DNA of 64,000 nucleotides from assembly GCF_029360705.1 (NCBI RefSeq), contig NZ_JARKMX010000014.1:868001-932000 (forward strand), written 5' to 3'. Under the pieces are notes generated by a model. The model searched no databases. It saw nothing but the letters and a program-made list of their open reading frames with translations, and was not told where the DNA came from. The translations under genes and the position numbers were made by a program. Below, in pieces: positions 9,501-17,407 of the stretch (its first letter is position 1; the number at the start of each line of letters is the position of its first letter). Source of the DNA: Paraflavitalea pollutisoli. Lineage in GTDB: Bacteria; Bacteroidota; Bacteroidia; Chitinophagales; Chitinophagaceae.

Positions 9501-9828
9501 CGGCATCCGTAGCAGCCCACCAGGTATCGGAAAATAAGGGAGCATCGCCATAAGGCAGTTCTTCCGGTGGGTTTCCAATATTGCCGATAAATGCACGACC
9601 AATGCCCACGTGCTGCATCGCTTCGATATCTTTCACCACACCTTCGGGAGATACATGATCGTTCATCCAATACCAATACACACCGGGTTTTACGGAGTCC
9701 GGAGGTACGCTGAATCCACTTTCCAGCGGACTGAGCGGTTTTTTGGCCAACGGTATTTTTTGCGCCTTCAAGAGCGCGGGGCAAATGATCAGCAAAGCGC
9801 TGAATGCATAGGGCTTTAATGATAACAT
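6583..9828 (-). CDS. Glycoside hydrolase, GH106 alpha-L-rhamnosidase-like
   Basis: A 1081-residue secreted enzyme with an N-terminal signal peptide ending near 'LLKAQ'. The start of the catalytic part has the layout of GH106 and related PUL hydrolases: 'GVYWYWMNDHVSPEGV' then 'GIGRAFIGNIG' and 'GLFNGPGWSQSGGPWI'. A central TIM-barrel-like region carries 'ADSYETGSQNWTD' and 'YGGQADEVSGEFW'. The C-terminal ~150 residues form a beta-sandwich with 'VKLNGKELGTLWTAPWQIDI', a GH2-like sugar-binding module. GH106 enzymes remove terminal alpha-L-rhamnose from pectic glycans. Length is typical. It is immediately downstream of the LacI gene, in the same direction. GH106 is the best match, but related unnumbered families cannot be excluded. 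Confidence 0.8.
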   Translation of the reverse strand: MLSLKPYAFSALLIICPALLKAQKIPLAKKPLSPLESGFSVPPDSVKPGVYWYWMNDHVSPEGVVKDIEAMQHVGIGRAFIGNIGNPPEELPYGDAPLFSDTWWAATDAAVRSASQHGIEIGLFNGPGWSQSGGPWIKPAQSMRYLTAVEWRVKGPKRISLPLQVERPDFQPVAVMAYPAPAMDQEEIALYNPVVASSIVLSNTINLTDRDPASEVLFPANTQEITINLTVTKAFTARSMVLYPAATPFRAHVQLQAGDGSSFTTVDELELDRSNPQLNVGFLPYAPVAISFPTTTAKVFRLVISAIKGKAGLAEIKLAASPVIDHYMEKQLAKMYQSPLPAWREYQWSNQPEPESKDLVIDANKVMDLTRQLSPNGTLHWNVPKGDWIIVRYGMVPTGVTNAPASPAGKGLEVDKMNRAMLPKHFSAFAGTIQQRIAPEHRAALKWLVADSYETGSQNWTDDMAADFHTAMGYDPLRWLPVLSGRVVNSVELSNRFLWDLRRFIADRVATHYVGGLRTEANQHGMKLWLENYGHWGFPAEFLQYGGQADEVSGEFWSEGELGSIENRAASSAAHIYGKTKVSAESFTAAGNSFGRYPAMLKKRGDWSFTEGINNTLLHVYIHQPYEDKKPGVNAWFGTEFNRHNTWFNYSKAFIDYIRRCNFLLQQGKPVNDVAYYIGDDAPKMTGIREPELPAGYQFDYINAEAIAKLTVKDGRMVLPDGMSYRLLVLPPAETMRPGVLVKIKELVQAGAAILGAPPKRAPGLQHYPASDMQVQRTAAEMWQGVDGIQTKQATLGKGMVLRDMTMKLALALVQTPPDFISNTGSQILYTHRALPGAEIYFITNQTETTLGFEPAFRVTGLQPEWWDATTGDMRSLPEYRIEGRHTVVPLKLEPLQSAFIVFRRPAIGKIPGVNFPKLKPLQSHSRQWTVQFDTAMRGPAKAMVLNKLEDWSQQSADNIKYYSGPAVYKTSFTGYTLTKGEKAWMNLGVVYNLAQVKLNGKELGTLWTAPWQIDITPALKAGENKLEITVVSTYVNRLIGDSRQPVDQRKSWMPYYPYKPDSPLQPSGLVGPVTFWSMKE

Positions 9829-9930
9829 GACCCCCGTAAGATACTGCGAATTTGTGAGCCGGTAAATCCGGATCGGGAATTAGCCATTGCTTTGGCGGCA
9901 AACGTCCTACAGTCCTGAAAAGAAAACAAC

Positions 9931-10971
9931 TCAGCTTCGTATCAGCCCTTGTAGGTTGGAAGATTGACGTACGATGATGGCCGGCTCCAGTACGAGTTTG
10001 CGGGGCGGCGCTTTGAGTGATACTTTTTTATGCAGCAGATCGAAAAACAACGCTGCTGCTTCCTCCCCCATCCGTTCGGTATGCTGGTTGACGGTTGAAA
10101 GCGACGGTGTCAGGTATTCACTAAACATTTCGTTGGCAAAACCAATGATTGCGATCTGCTGTGGGATCTGCAGGCCAGCTTCTTTGATGGCTTGCATTGC
10201 CCCCAGGGCGGTAAAATCTTCCACTGCAAAGACAGCATCCGGCAGCAAGGGCAACAACTTATTCATACATTCCCTCCCCGACTCGATGCTCACTTTGCCA
10301 TATACGATCAGGTCATCGTCGACCGCAATATTGTGCACATTCAGCGCATCGATATACCCCCGTAAGCGCTGATTGAAATTCGCCACGTGTTGTTGTCCGC
10401 CGATATGTGCGATACGACGGCAGCCCTGTTGTATAAGGTGCGTAGTAGCATCGAAGGCCCCCTGGTAGTCGTTCACCACCACGGCAGGTACCTGCAGGGA
10501 TTCATGCGCCCGATCAAACAGCACCAGCGGAATGCCTTTGGCTTTCAGGTCGGCGTAATGCTTGAGGTTGATCGATTCTTTCGAAATGGAAGCCAGCACC
10601 CCATCGACGCGCGAATTAACAAAGGTTTGTACAGCCTTCTTTTCCAGCTCGTACAATTCATTGCTTTGGTACAGCAACACGTTGTAATCATTCCTGCTGG
10701 CCACTTTCTCGATACCATGAATCACCGATCCAAAGAAATTGATCTCGGCACTGGGAATGATCACCCCAATGATCTTTGACCGGCCCGACCGCAAAGAAGA
10801 GGCTATTTTATTGGGCTGGTAATTCATTCGCCTGGCGGCTGCCTTCACGGCTTCCCGCGTAGCATCGCTGATCGCCGGATGATCATTCAATGCCCGAGAT
10901 ACGGTGGCTGCCGCCACATTTAGCTCGCGAGCGATATCAAGTATGGTTATTCTTACTGTAGGTTCACTCAT
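9931..10971 (-). CDS. LacI-family transcriptional regulator
   Basis: A 346-residue DNA-binding sensor. Residues 8-60 are a LacI helix-turn-helix plus hinge ('ILDIARELNVAAATVSRALN', then 'NYQPNKIASSLRSGRSKIIG'), and the rest is a periplasmic-binding-protein-like effector domain with 'NDYQGAFDATTHLIQQG' and 'IIGFANE'. It lies inside PUL1, 51 bp after the small secreted-protein gene and 102 bp before the GH106-like gene, so it likely represses PUL genes until a sugar is bound. A palindrome centred on AAACGTTT just upstream of susC (25219-25232) is a candidate operator. The effector sugar is unknown. Confidence 0.9.
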   Translation of the reverse strand: MSEPTVRITILDIARELNVAAATVSRALNDHPAISDATREAVKAAARRMNYQPNKIASSLRSGRSKIIGVIIPSAEINFFGSVIHGIEKVASRNDYNVLLYQSNELYELEKKAVQTFVNSRVDGVLASISKESINLKHYADLKAKGIPLVLFDRAHESLQVPAVVVNDYQGAFDATTHLIQQGCRRIAHIGGQQHVANFNQRLRGYIDALNVHNIAVDDDLIVYGKVSIESGRECMNKLLPLLPDAVFAVEDFTALGAMQAIKEAGLQIPQQIAIIGFANEMFSEYLTPSLSTVNQHTERMGEEAAALFFDLLHKKVSLKAPPRKLVLEPAIIVRQSSNLQGLIRS

Positions 10972-11022
10972 GCCGGTAAGTTGATCAATATTGGATGGTT
11001 TACGCAGGGCGGAAACCCGGCG

Positions 11023-11682
11023 TTACTGAGCTTCCAGTGCCTTGATCAGCCGGATCACCTCTTCCCGTTGATTGAAATCGACTGGATTGGCCTTCAGGTA
11101 TTCGCCCAGCCATTTCTTTTTATCCGGCACCAGCTTGCCCAATTGCTGCGGGTTGGAGAGTTTGGTGTAAGTATTGTCCTTTCGGAGCAAATAAACGGTT
11201 TTAGTAGTCACTTTGTATTCTTCAGGCAGTTGAAGCGCGTATACCGTACCTGCACCATGCAGGCTTTTCATGACGTTGGAGGAAGAAGTCGCCGTGGTAG
11301 ATCCGTACCCGGAAGAAACGCCTTGTTCTTCCACGGAACCAATATAGTCTGCATAGACAGGGTAGGTAGTGCCGGCAACCCATTCATAAAACTTTTTGTT
11401 GACGGGAATAAATTTGCGCCCCTGAATGATGACCGAGTCGATCGATTGTGGATTCGCAATAGCCAATGGCTGGCCGTTGTTGTCGAAGATCATTTCATAG
11501 GTAAGGGTATTGTAGTTGAGCTTTCGATCGGACACTTCGCCGGAATGAAGGTAAACCTTGCCTGGAGCAAACTGATCGAATACATAATGTGAAAGACGGG
11601 AGCCCAGTACCTGGTTGGCAGATTGGGCCTGCGTCGACAATTGCGTCAACGCGAGCAATAGCAGATAGCAGATCTTTTTCAT
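11023..11682 (-). CDS. Secreted protein of unknown function
   Basis: I do not recognise a named domain. The 219-residue product has a clear signal peptide ending at 'TQAQS' and a mature part that starts with 'HYVFDQFAPGKVYLHSG' and mentions 'LNYNTLTYEMIF', a pattern seen in small Bacteroidota exported proteins often adjacent to other secreted proteins. A Ser/Thr-rich stretch is in the middle and a charged helix at the C-terminus. ATG at 11682 is preferred to a TTG two codons upstream. It lies between a hairpin terminator and the LacI gene, inside PUL1. Confidence 0.6.
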   Translation of the reverse strand: MKKICYLLLLALTQLSTQAQSANQVLGSRLSHYVFDQFAPGKVYLHSGEVSDRKLNYNTLTYEMIFDNNGQPLAIANPQSIDSVIIQGRKFIPVNKKFYEWVAGTTYPVYADYIGSVEEQGVSSGYGSTTATSSSNVMKSLHGAGTVYALQLPEEYKVTTKTVYLLRKDNTYTKLSNPQQLGKLVPDKKKWLGEYLKANPVDFNQREEVIRLIKALEAQ

Positions 11683-11741
11683 AGACAAGAATCGTTTTGG
11701 CTTGCCCGGACATTCAGATCCGGTCGTATGGTTAAGAATAA

Positions 11742-11778
11742 TGATCCTCGTGCGAGACTAAGCCCCACACGAGGATCA
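11742..11778 (-). terminator. Hairpin after the glutaminase-A-like gene
   Basis: An 11-bp perfect inverted repeat (11742-11752 with 11768-11778) with a 15-base loop lies just past the stop of the glutaminase-like gene, followed on the minus strand by a moderately T-rich stretch. It probably ends or attenuates the upstream PUL1 transcript before the small secreted-protein and LacI genes. Confidence 0.5.
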
Positions 11779-11783
11779 CCGGT

Positions 11784-14231
11784 TTATTTATCCAACAGTT
11801 TGATAAAATAGCCCCCTACCACACTACGGGCCTGAAACCCGACTTGTTTTCCATTGGTCGTCTCGTGCCAATCACACAGCGGTACCCGGGTAGTTGTTTC
11901 AGCAGCATATTTATATAGGGGCTCTACCAGGGCATTCCAATCTGCCCGGTTATTGGTCAGCGCAGCTGTCCACATGATCCAGTCTGACTTCGTGTAGGTC
12001 TTTCGGCTGTCGAGCGGCAATCCATAAGTTTGTTGCTTGGTGAGATAGTATTTAATTTCTTTCTCATATACTTCTTTTGGGAATACATTCAAATGAAGTA
12101 GCTTATCCCACACCAGGTTATACTTTTGACTCCAGCTACCCGGACGGCCAAATGCGAGGGTGTAGTGATCACCATCACCGGCCAGCTGCATCCAGCGTTT
12201 TGCCATTGCCACTGCCGTGTCATGGTATCTTTGTTCTGTAGCCTTATCACCAAGCTGGCCAGCCAGCATTGCATATCCCGCAATACCCATGATCGCTTTT
12301 ACCGACAGGTTGGCGTTGCGCGCCAGGTGACCGGCAAAATCATCCGTACATAATTGATTGGCAGGATCAAATCCATCCTTTACCAGGTATCCCACCCAGG
12401 TGCTCAGGGTATTCCAGTGTTGCTTCGCATAGTTGGCATTTCCTTCCGCTTTCGCGATGGCTGCAGTCAGGATGATCATATTACCTGCTTCTTCCACGGG
12501 CATGTCTTCACCATACAATTGTCCATTGGCCAACGGATAGGTGCCCAGATCATGTGCCGGAAAGGGCTTTGTCCATTTACCGCTTTCACTGTAATAGAAA
12601 ATACCGTTGAGCATGCCTTTCAGCAGATCGGGATTATAGGCCAGGTATAAAGGAGCCGAAGGATAGGTTACATCAACTGTATTGATGCAGCCATTGCTAT
12701 AGTTCTCCTTGGAAAGGAAAAGGATATCGCCTTTAGTATCTTTCAACACTTTATGGGCCGATACACTTTGACGATAGGCGAGCTCACACAGCTGCGCATA
12801 TTGCTCACCACCGGCGCGCAGGGTTTCGTCATAGAGTTTCTTGTTAAATTGGTTGCATTTTTCAAGAACCATTGTTTGCTCTTTGGCTGCTTTACCTAAC
12901 TCCTGCTCGATGGTCGAGCCATTCTGTGCCCACCAGGCCTTCAGGTTCTGGCCAAAGTATTGAATGGCATACACGTCATCGTACCCGATCAGGAAGGTGC
13001 GTACCATCTCGTTGCCCCTGGCGGCAGTTCCGCTGAGTACCGTATTTACATAGAGTTGTTTTCCTTCCAGCTTGGTAGCGCGCTTGACCATCGCCGGGCT
13101 GAACGCGCTCATAGCACCGGAGAAGGTTGATACCCATTGCTTAGGCTGGTCTTTTTCTGCCGCTGCCACATAGAGATATCCCCAATCGATGCGTAGGTCA
13201 TCACCCTTTTTCTTTAAGATCGGTTGTTCGAGGGTTCCTACTTTCAGGATACCCAAACCCTGTGCATTGTATTGTTCCGCCACAACCGGCTGCGCGGGTG
13301 TATTGGTGGCCAAGGCAGAAGAAGCGCCCAGGTAGACCTGTACCGTGTGCTTAGCGCCATCAGCGGAACTGACAGCCGTTTGTACATAGGTAACCGGCCT
13401 CGACAGCAGGTCAATATTATCTGGCAGTAAGGGAGAAGTAAAAGTGAGCTTGAGTTTCGTACCACCTGCTGTAAACTGGTAAATGGTTTGCGTAGCGTTG
13501 ACCGTTACGCTCTCCTGCTTTGCCAGCTGCATGTTACCACCAGGTTGCTCTTTGGGCTCGCTGACGATACCAGCATCGAGCCAGGCCCCGCCTGCCGTGT
13601 TAGCGACATGAATGGCCAGTACATTCTTTCCCTTCACCAGTTTACTGGCAGCTGCTTCGGGAATAGCGAAATACTGGAACTTATTGAGCCAGCCTACATG
13701 GCTGTAAATTTTCTCTCCATTAAGGTATACCTCTGTATTGTCGTCGTGGTTGAGTTTCAACAACAGTTTCCGCAGATCGGCTGTGCTTTCCAATTCAAAC
13801 GTACGGCGCACCCAGATGTTCCTGCTTCTCCACAACGTGCCGCCAGCCTCGCGGTTATCTGTAAAGGGAGCGGCGCCTTTTTTCCAACTACCTTCATCAA
13901 AGGAAGTAGTCATCCAACCTGTCGGCGGTTCACTTTCTGTGTAGGCAAAGTCATAAGCCTGCTCATCGGAGGCTGGCAATACGGATTGGTAAACTTTTTC
14001 CGGCGCACCCATAAAGCGATACACCTTGCCATCTACATTGATCAGGCCAATCAATGATTGATCAGCGCCCGTCCAATGTTTCGTAGGCATTGCATTCAAT
14101 TCATTCGTGGTCGACCATACGCTGAAATAGGGATCGTGCGTGATCAGGGGGTAAGCAGGCGCACGCATCTCCTGTGCGTTTATGCTGCCGAGTTGCATCA
14201 TCAAACATCCTATGGCCAGTGCTTTTTTCAT
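11784..14231 (-). CDS. Secreted glutaminase-A-like protein (DUF4964/DUF5127/DUF4965/DUF1793)
   Basis: An 815-residue exported protein with a signal peptide ending near 'SINAQE'. The N-terminus 'APAYPLITHDPYFSVWS' is the DUF4964 start. A GH2-type beta-sandwich (about residues 100-215, 'NIWVRRTFEL', 'DNTEVYLNGEKIYSHVG') is inserted early. Then come a DUF5127-like region, DUF4965 ('ELAYRQSVSAHKVL', 'CINTVDVTYPSAPLYL'), and an alpha/alpha-barrel DUF1793-like C-terminus. Fungal glutaminase A shares this architecture, but in Bacteroidota PULs the family sits with glycosidases and its activity is not settled; a glycosidase role is an inference from context. It is 38 bp downstream of the GH43 gene. 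Confidence 0.8.
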   Translation of the reverse strand: MKKALAIGCLMMQLGSINAQEMRAPAYPLITHDPYFSVWSTTNELNAMPTKHWTGADQSLIGLINVDGKVYRFMGAPEKVYQSVLPASDEQAYDFAYTESEPPTGWMTTSFDEGSWKKGAAPFTDNREAGGTLWRSRNIWVRRTFELESTADLRKLLLKLNHDDNTEVYLNGEKIYSHVGWLNKFQYFAIPEAAASKLVKGKNVLAIHVANTAGGAWLDAGIVSEPKEQPGGNMQLAKQESVTVNATQTIYQFTAGGTKLKLTFTSPLLPDNIDLLSRPVTYVQTAVSSADGAKHTVQVYLGASSALATNTPAQPVVAEQYNAQGLGILKVGTLEQPILKKKGDDLRIDWGYLYVAAAEKDQPKQWVSTFSGAMSAFSPAMVKRATKLEGKQLYVNTVLSGTAARGNEMVRTFLIGYDDVYAIQYFGQNLKAWWAQNGSTIEQELGKAAKEQTMVLEKCNQFNKKLYDETLRAGGEQYAQLCELAYRQSVSAHKVLKDTKGDILFLSKENYSNGCINTVDVTYPSAPLYLAYNPDLLKGMLNGIFYYSESGKWTKPFPAHDLGTYPLANGQLYGEDMPVEEAGNMIILTAAIAKAEGNANYAKQHWNTLSTWVGYLVKDGFDPANQLCTDDFAGHLARNANLSVKAIMGIAGYAMLAGQLGDKATEQRYHDTAVAMAKRWMQLAGDGDHYTLAFGRPGSWSQKYNLVWDKLLHLNVFPKEVYEKEIKYYLTKQQTYGLPLDSRKTYTKSDWIMWTAALTNNRADWNALVEPLYKYAAETTTRVPLCDWHETTNGKQVGFQARSVVGGYFIKLLDK

Positions 14232-14269
14232 TTGTAAGCTTTCTATTTTGTAGTAATTTCTTTTCGTGA

Positions 14270-15310
14270 TCAGGGTTGTGCAGGCACCGGGACGGGTATG
14301 CCTTCTTTAACAGGCTCTCCAAACTGTGGCATACCCGCTGCGTCCCAGGTAAATGGCTGAGCCCGCGGAGAGCGAAACCCGCCACATCCCTGCCCCGGTG
14401 CACTATTGGCGTGGTAAAGGATCCAATCCTGCTTACCATCCGGTGATTTGAAAAAGGAGTTATGTCCGGGTGCATATACGTCGTTCTCCTTCGATTGCCT
14501 GAACAATGTAATAGGGTGTTTCTTCCAACTGGTAACCTCCAGCAGGTTGTCCTTGCCGGTGAAGCTCAGCAAACCGAGAGCGTAGAAATCTGTCCAGCAA
14601 CCACTGGCCGAAAACACAATGAAAAGCCGTTCCCCATGTATGAGCGCCTGCGGCCCCTCGTTTACATTGACATGTGGTGGATTGCCGCCCAGGTCTCCAT
14701 GTTTTTCCCACTCGAACTGAGGGGCACTGATGCGCACCCGCTGTCCTTCGATGGTCCAGGGATTGCTCATCTTGGCAATATAAATATCCTGCTGGCCGTT
14801 CGTGTCTCCTTCCCAGCCCGACCAGATCATATACAGCTGGTTCTTCCAGGTAAATACATCTCCATCGATGGCCCATTTATCGGCAGGATCGGCCACTTTC
14901 GCTTTAAAGACCCATTCACCTTCCATCGGATCGGCAGACGCATTCTCCAATGCATACATGCGGTGATTATCGTTGCGACCGTCATCGGCCGCGAAATAAG
15001 CATACCACTTGCCTTGCAGGAAATGAATCTCAGGCGCCCACAATTCTTTTGAATACATCGTGTTGGCGGGCGGCCGGTAGATCGTTTTGCGCTGTGCCGT
15101 CTTGAGGTCGGCCAGGCTTTTTGTCTTCCACAGGTCTATCCGGTTACCAGTCGTATGCGTATAATAATAGTAGCCATCCTTGTAGAACGAAAAAGGGTCG
15201 GCTCCGGAGGTTAACAAAGGATTGGTAAAAGTAGCGCCGGGGGTTTGGGCCAGCGCACCTTTACCTGCGACGTAAACTAAACATAAAACTAAAAGCCATC
15301 TACGGTTCAT
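14270..15310 (-). CDS. Glycoside hydrolase family 43 (arabinofuranosidase/xylosidase-like)
   Basis: A 346-residue secreted five-bladed beta-propeller enzyme with a signal peptide cleaved near 'GALAQ'. The three GH43 acidic residues are visible: Asp38 in 'GADPF' (base), Asp149 in 'AIDGD' (pKa modulator) and Glu218 in 'NEGPQ' (acid). 'KELWAPEIHF' is also typical. The family is inverting and most often removes alpha-L-arabinofuranose or xylose; subfamily cannot be fixed by eye. It is 15 bp downstream of the GH127-like gene, so the two are cotranscribed. Confidence 0.9.
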   Translation of the reverse strand: MNRRWLLVLCLVYVAGKGALAQTPGATFTNPLLTSGADPFSFYKDGYYYYTHTTGNRIDLWKTKSLADLKTAQRKTIYRPPANTMYSKELWAPEIHFLQGKWYAYFAADDGRNDNHRMYALENASADPMEGEWVFKAKVADPADKWAIDGDVFTWKNQLYMIWSGWEGDTNGQQDIYIAKMSNPWTIEGQRVRISAPQFEWEKHGDLGGNPPHVNVNEGPQALIHGERLFIVFSASGCWTDFYALGLLSFTGKDNLLEVTSWKKHPITLFRQSKENDVYAPGHNSFFKSPDGKQDWILYHANSAPGQGCGGFRSPRAQPFTWDAAGMPQFGEPVKEGIPVPVPAQP

Positions 15311-15325
15311 GTCCTTGTATTTATC

Positions 15326-17407
15326 TTACCGTACCACCGGAAAGGAAGCTATCCGCAAGCGGGCTGCCCCCATAGGTACAAGTGTCAATGCTGTAACTGG
15401 TGCAGTAGTCGCCACCGGGCTCTGGGGTAACAAGCCACACAAACCATATTGATCGATGGTCCAGGCAGGTATCTGTTTGCCCTTTGCTTTCAATACGATC
15501 GGTACATTGGTCTGCGTAAAGGGATTGTTGTCCTTTGGCCAGTTTTTCCGTACCACTGTAAACTGCTTGTCCAGGGACTGTTCGTTGAGCAACAACCCAT
15601 AGTTCCAGTCGTTGTCAGGAAAGATCTCGAATGATGGCCATTTGGCCGGATCTGCCTGTTCCTGCCATTTAGAATCTCCGATGGCGGTTTCCTTACTGTC
15701 CTTCTTTTCGTATCGCTCGTTGATCAGCAGTGAATAAGTAATAGGCCCGCGGTTGATGCTTACACTGTTCTTGTTTTTTTCCCAGGTGCGTAGCTTTAGC
15801 TGCATTGGCAGTTCAAGGGTTACCTGGTCGTTGTTCTTCCACTCGTTGTTTAGCTTAACATAACCGCCGGGCATCGGTTGAAAGGTAACCTGCTTGCCGT
15901 TTACCTTCACCACGGGTTGCTGGCACCATTCGGGTAGCCGGAGGTACAACGGGAAGGTGTTAGCCTTGGCGGTTTTCACCGTCAAATTCACCGCCTCTTC
16001 AAACGGATAACGTGTGTTTTCTACGATTGTCACGGTAGCTCCCGCTCCAACTTTTGCTGTTACCTGTCCATCGACATATAACTGTGCAGCCAATCCGTTA
16101 TCGGGTGTAGCCATCCAGCTGTTCTCTGCGTAGTATACCCAGCCAGCCGCATGATTGTGCTGGCAGCAACGACTACTGAATGGATTCATCATCAGGAAGG
16201 GACCATTGTTGTCTATACCCGGTGCATGGTTCTTGCTATCGCTCACCACCATATTGGGGGCTGTGAGATAACGGAGCGAACGATAGTCCGGCATAAATGC
16301 TGCAGGAAAGGTATTGAAGGCAACATCCTCACAATTCTCCGCCCATTTTGTATCCCCGGTATACCAGAGCAACATCTGATCCGAGGTCATTTGCTCCACC
16401 ATACCACAGGTCTCCACCAGTTGACGCGGATCGTCGTATCCCTTGCGGGCATTTTCGTCGGCGCCAAACATACCGCCAGGAACCTGTCCGTAGATATCGC
16501 GTATCAACCTGAAATTATCGTACGAAGCCTTCAGGTCGGTTTCATTGCGGCTGAGCATAGCATATTGTGCCGGCTCGCGGAAACACTGCGCCACGTTTAC
16601 ATTGTGCCAGTTGGGCAGGTTGGTGGTCTGGCGCCAGTTGGCAGTATTGTTGTGCAGCTTGGTGACCAGATCCATCAACCAGCTTTCTCCGGTTCGGTTG
16701 TACAGCCAGTATACACTGTAAATATTGTCACCACCGCGGCTGTTTTCCCAGTAATCTTCCAGCAACTGATCATCGGCCAGCGACAACTGCCATTTGAAGT
16801 ATTTACTCATCAGTTGCAATACCCGATCATCGTTGGAATATTCGTAGTAGGATTGCAGGCACCAAAGCATAGGCATATTGGTCCACAGGTCGCGTTTTCC
16901 ATGGCGGGTAACCAGCGGGCCAAAATCACCATCTGCCCGTTGGTTGTCGATGGCCGCATCAAGCCAGAACTTTGCCTCCCTGATCATCTTCACATCCTGC
17001 AACATGTATCCGATATTGGCATATCCTTTCAGCCAGTAGGGCAATTCTTCCCAGCCATATTTTCCTTTGCCGTCTTTGTGCAGCCAGGCATTGTCCTGCC
17101 GAGACAACCAGATACTGATCTCTCCCAGTTGCCCGGTAAGGCCATCTCTTTGCAACTCCATTACCTTGCGCAGCCAACCGCCAGGTTTCACTGCTGTAAC
17201 GGGCAGCTTTACAAAGTATTGTTGTTGCAGGGGCGCTTTATTACTGGCATAATACTGATTTCGTACAGCGTTATCGGGCTTGCGTACAACCTCCGCCTTC
17301 AGGGCTGTTTGCGCGTGCAGGGAGGCAGTCAGGGAAAAGCATAAACAAGCCGTTGCAACGATATGCTTTTTGTTCTTGTTCCACATAGTATCGGGCATAT
17401 CTTTCAT
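15326..17407 (-). CDS. GH127-like beta-L-arabinofuranosidase (DUF1680 family), PUL1 copy
   Basis: A 693-residue exported protein (signal region 'CFSLTASLHAQ') with an alpha/alpha-barrel and C-terminal beta-sandwiches. The zinc/cysteine site of GH127-type enzymes is present as Glu332-x-Cys334 in 'VETCG' and the adjacent pair Cys414-Cys415 in 'SRCCQ'; in the characterised bifidobacterial HypBA1 the first cysteine of the pair is the nucleophile. It differs from the second copy in this window (57241-59652) in sequence and motif context ('NPFSSRCCQHNHA' rather than 'WFGCACCISN'), so it may be a neighbouring family such as GH146 or an unnumbered DUF1680 branch. Its start codon overlaps the GH2 stop by one base, which implies coupled translation. 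Confidence 0.8.
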   Translation of the reverse strand: MKDMPDTMWNKNKKHIVATACLCFSLTASLHAQTALKAEVVRKPDNAVRNQYYASNKAPLQQQYFVKLPVTAVKPGGWLRKVMELQRDGLTGQLGEISIWLSRQDNAWLHKDGKGKYGWEELPYWLKGYANIGYMLQDVKMIREAKFWLDAAIDNQRADGDFGPLVTRHGKRDLWTNMPMLWCLQSYYEYSNDDRVLQLMSKYFKWQLSLADDQLLEDYWENSRGGDNIYSVYWLYNRTGESWLMDLVTKLHNNTANWRQTTNLPNWHNVNVAQCFREPAQYAMLSRNETDLKASYDNFRLIRDIYGQVPGGMFGADENARKGYDDPRQLVETCGMVEQMTSDQMLLWYTGDTKWAENCEDVAFNTFPAAFMPDYRSLRYLTAPNMVVSDSKNHAPGIDNNGPFLMMNPFSSRCCQHNHAAGWVYYAENSWMATPDNGLAAQLYVDGQVTAKVGAGATVTIVENTRYPFEEAVNLTVKTAKANTFPLYLRLPEWCQQPVVKVNGKQVTFQPMPGGYVKLNNEWKNNDQVTLELPMQLKLRTWEKNKNSVSINRGPITYSLLINERYEKKDSKETAIGDSKWQEQADPAKWPSFEIFPDNDWNYGLLLNEQSLDKQFTVVRKNWPKDNNPFTQTNVPIVLKAKGKQIPAWTIDQYGLCGLLPQSPVATTAPVTALTLVPMGAARLRIASFPVVR

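Noticed and set aside
16151-17344. Long plus-strand reading frame of 397 codons
   Set aside because: Antisense shadow of the GH127-like gene, with a composition typical of reverse-frame translation.
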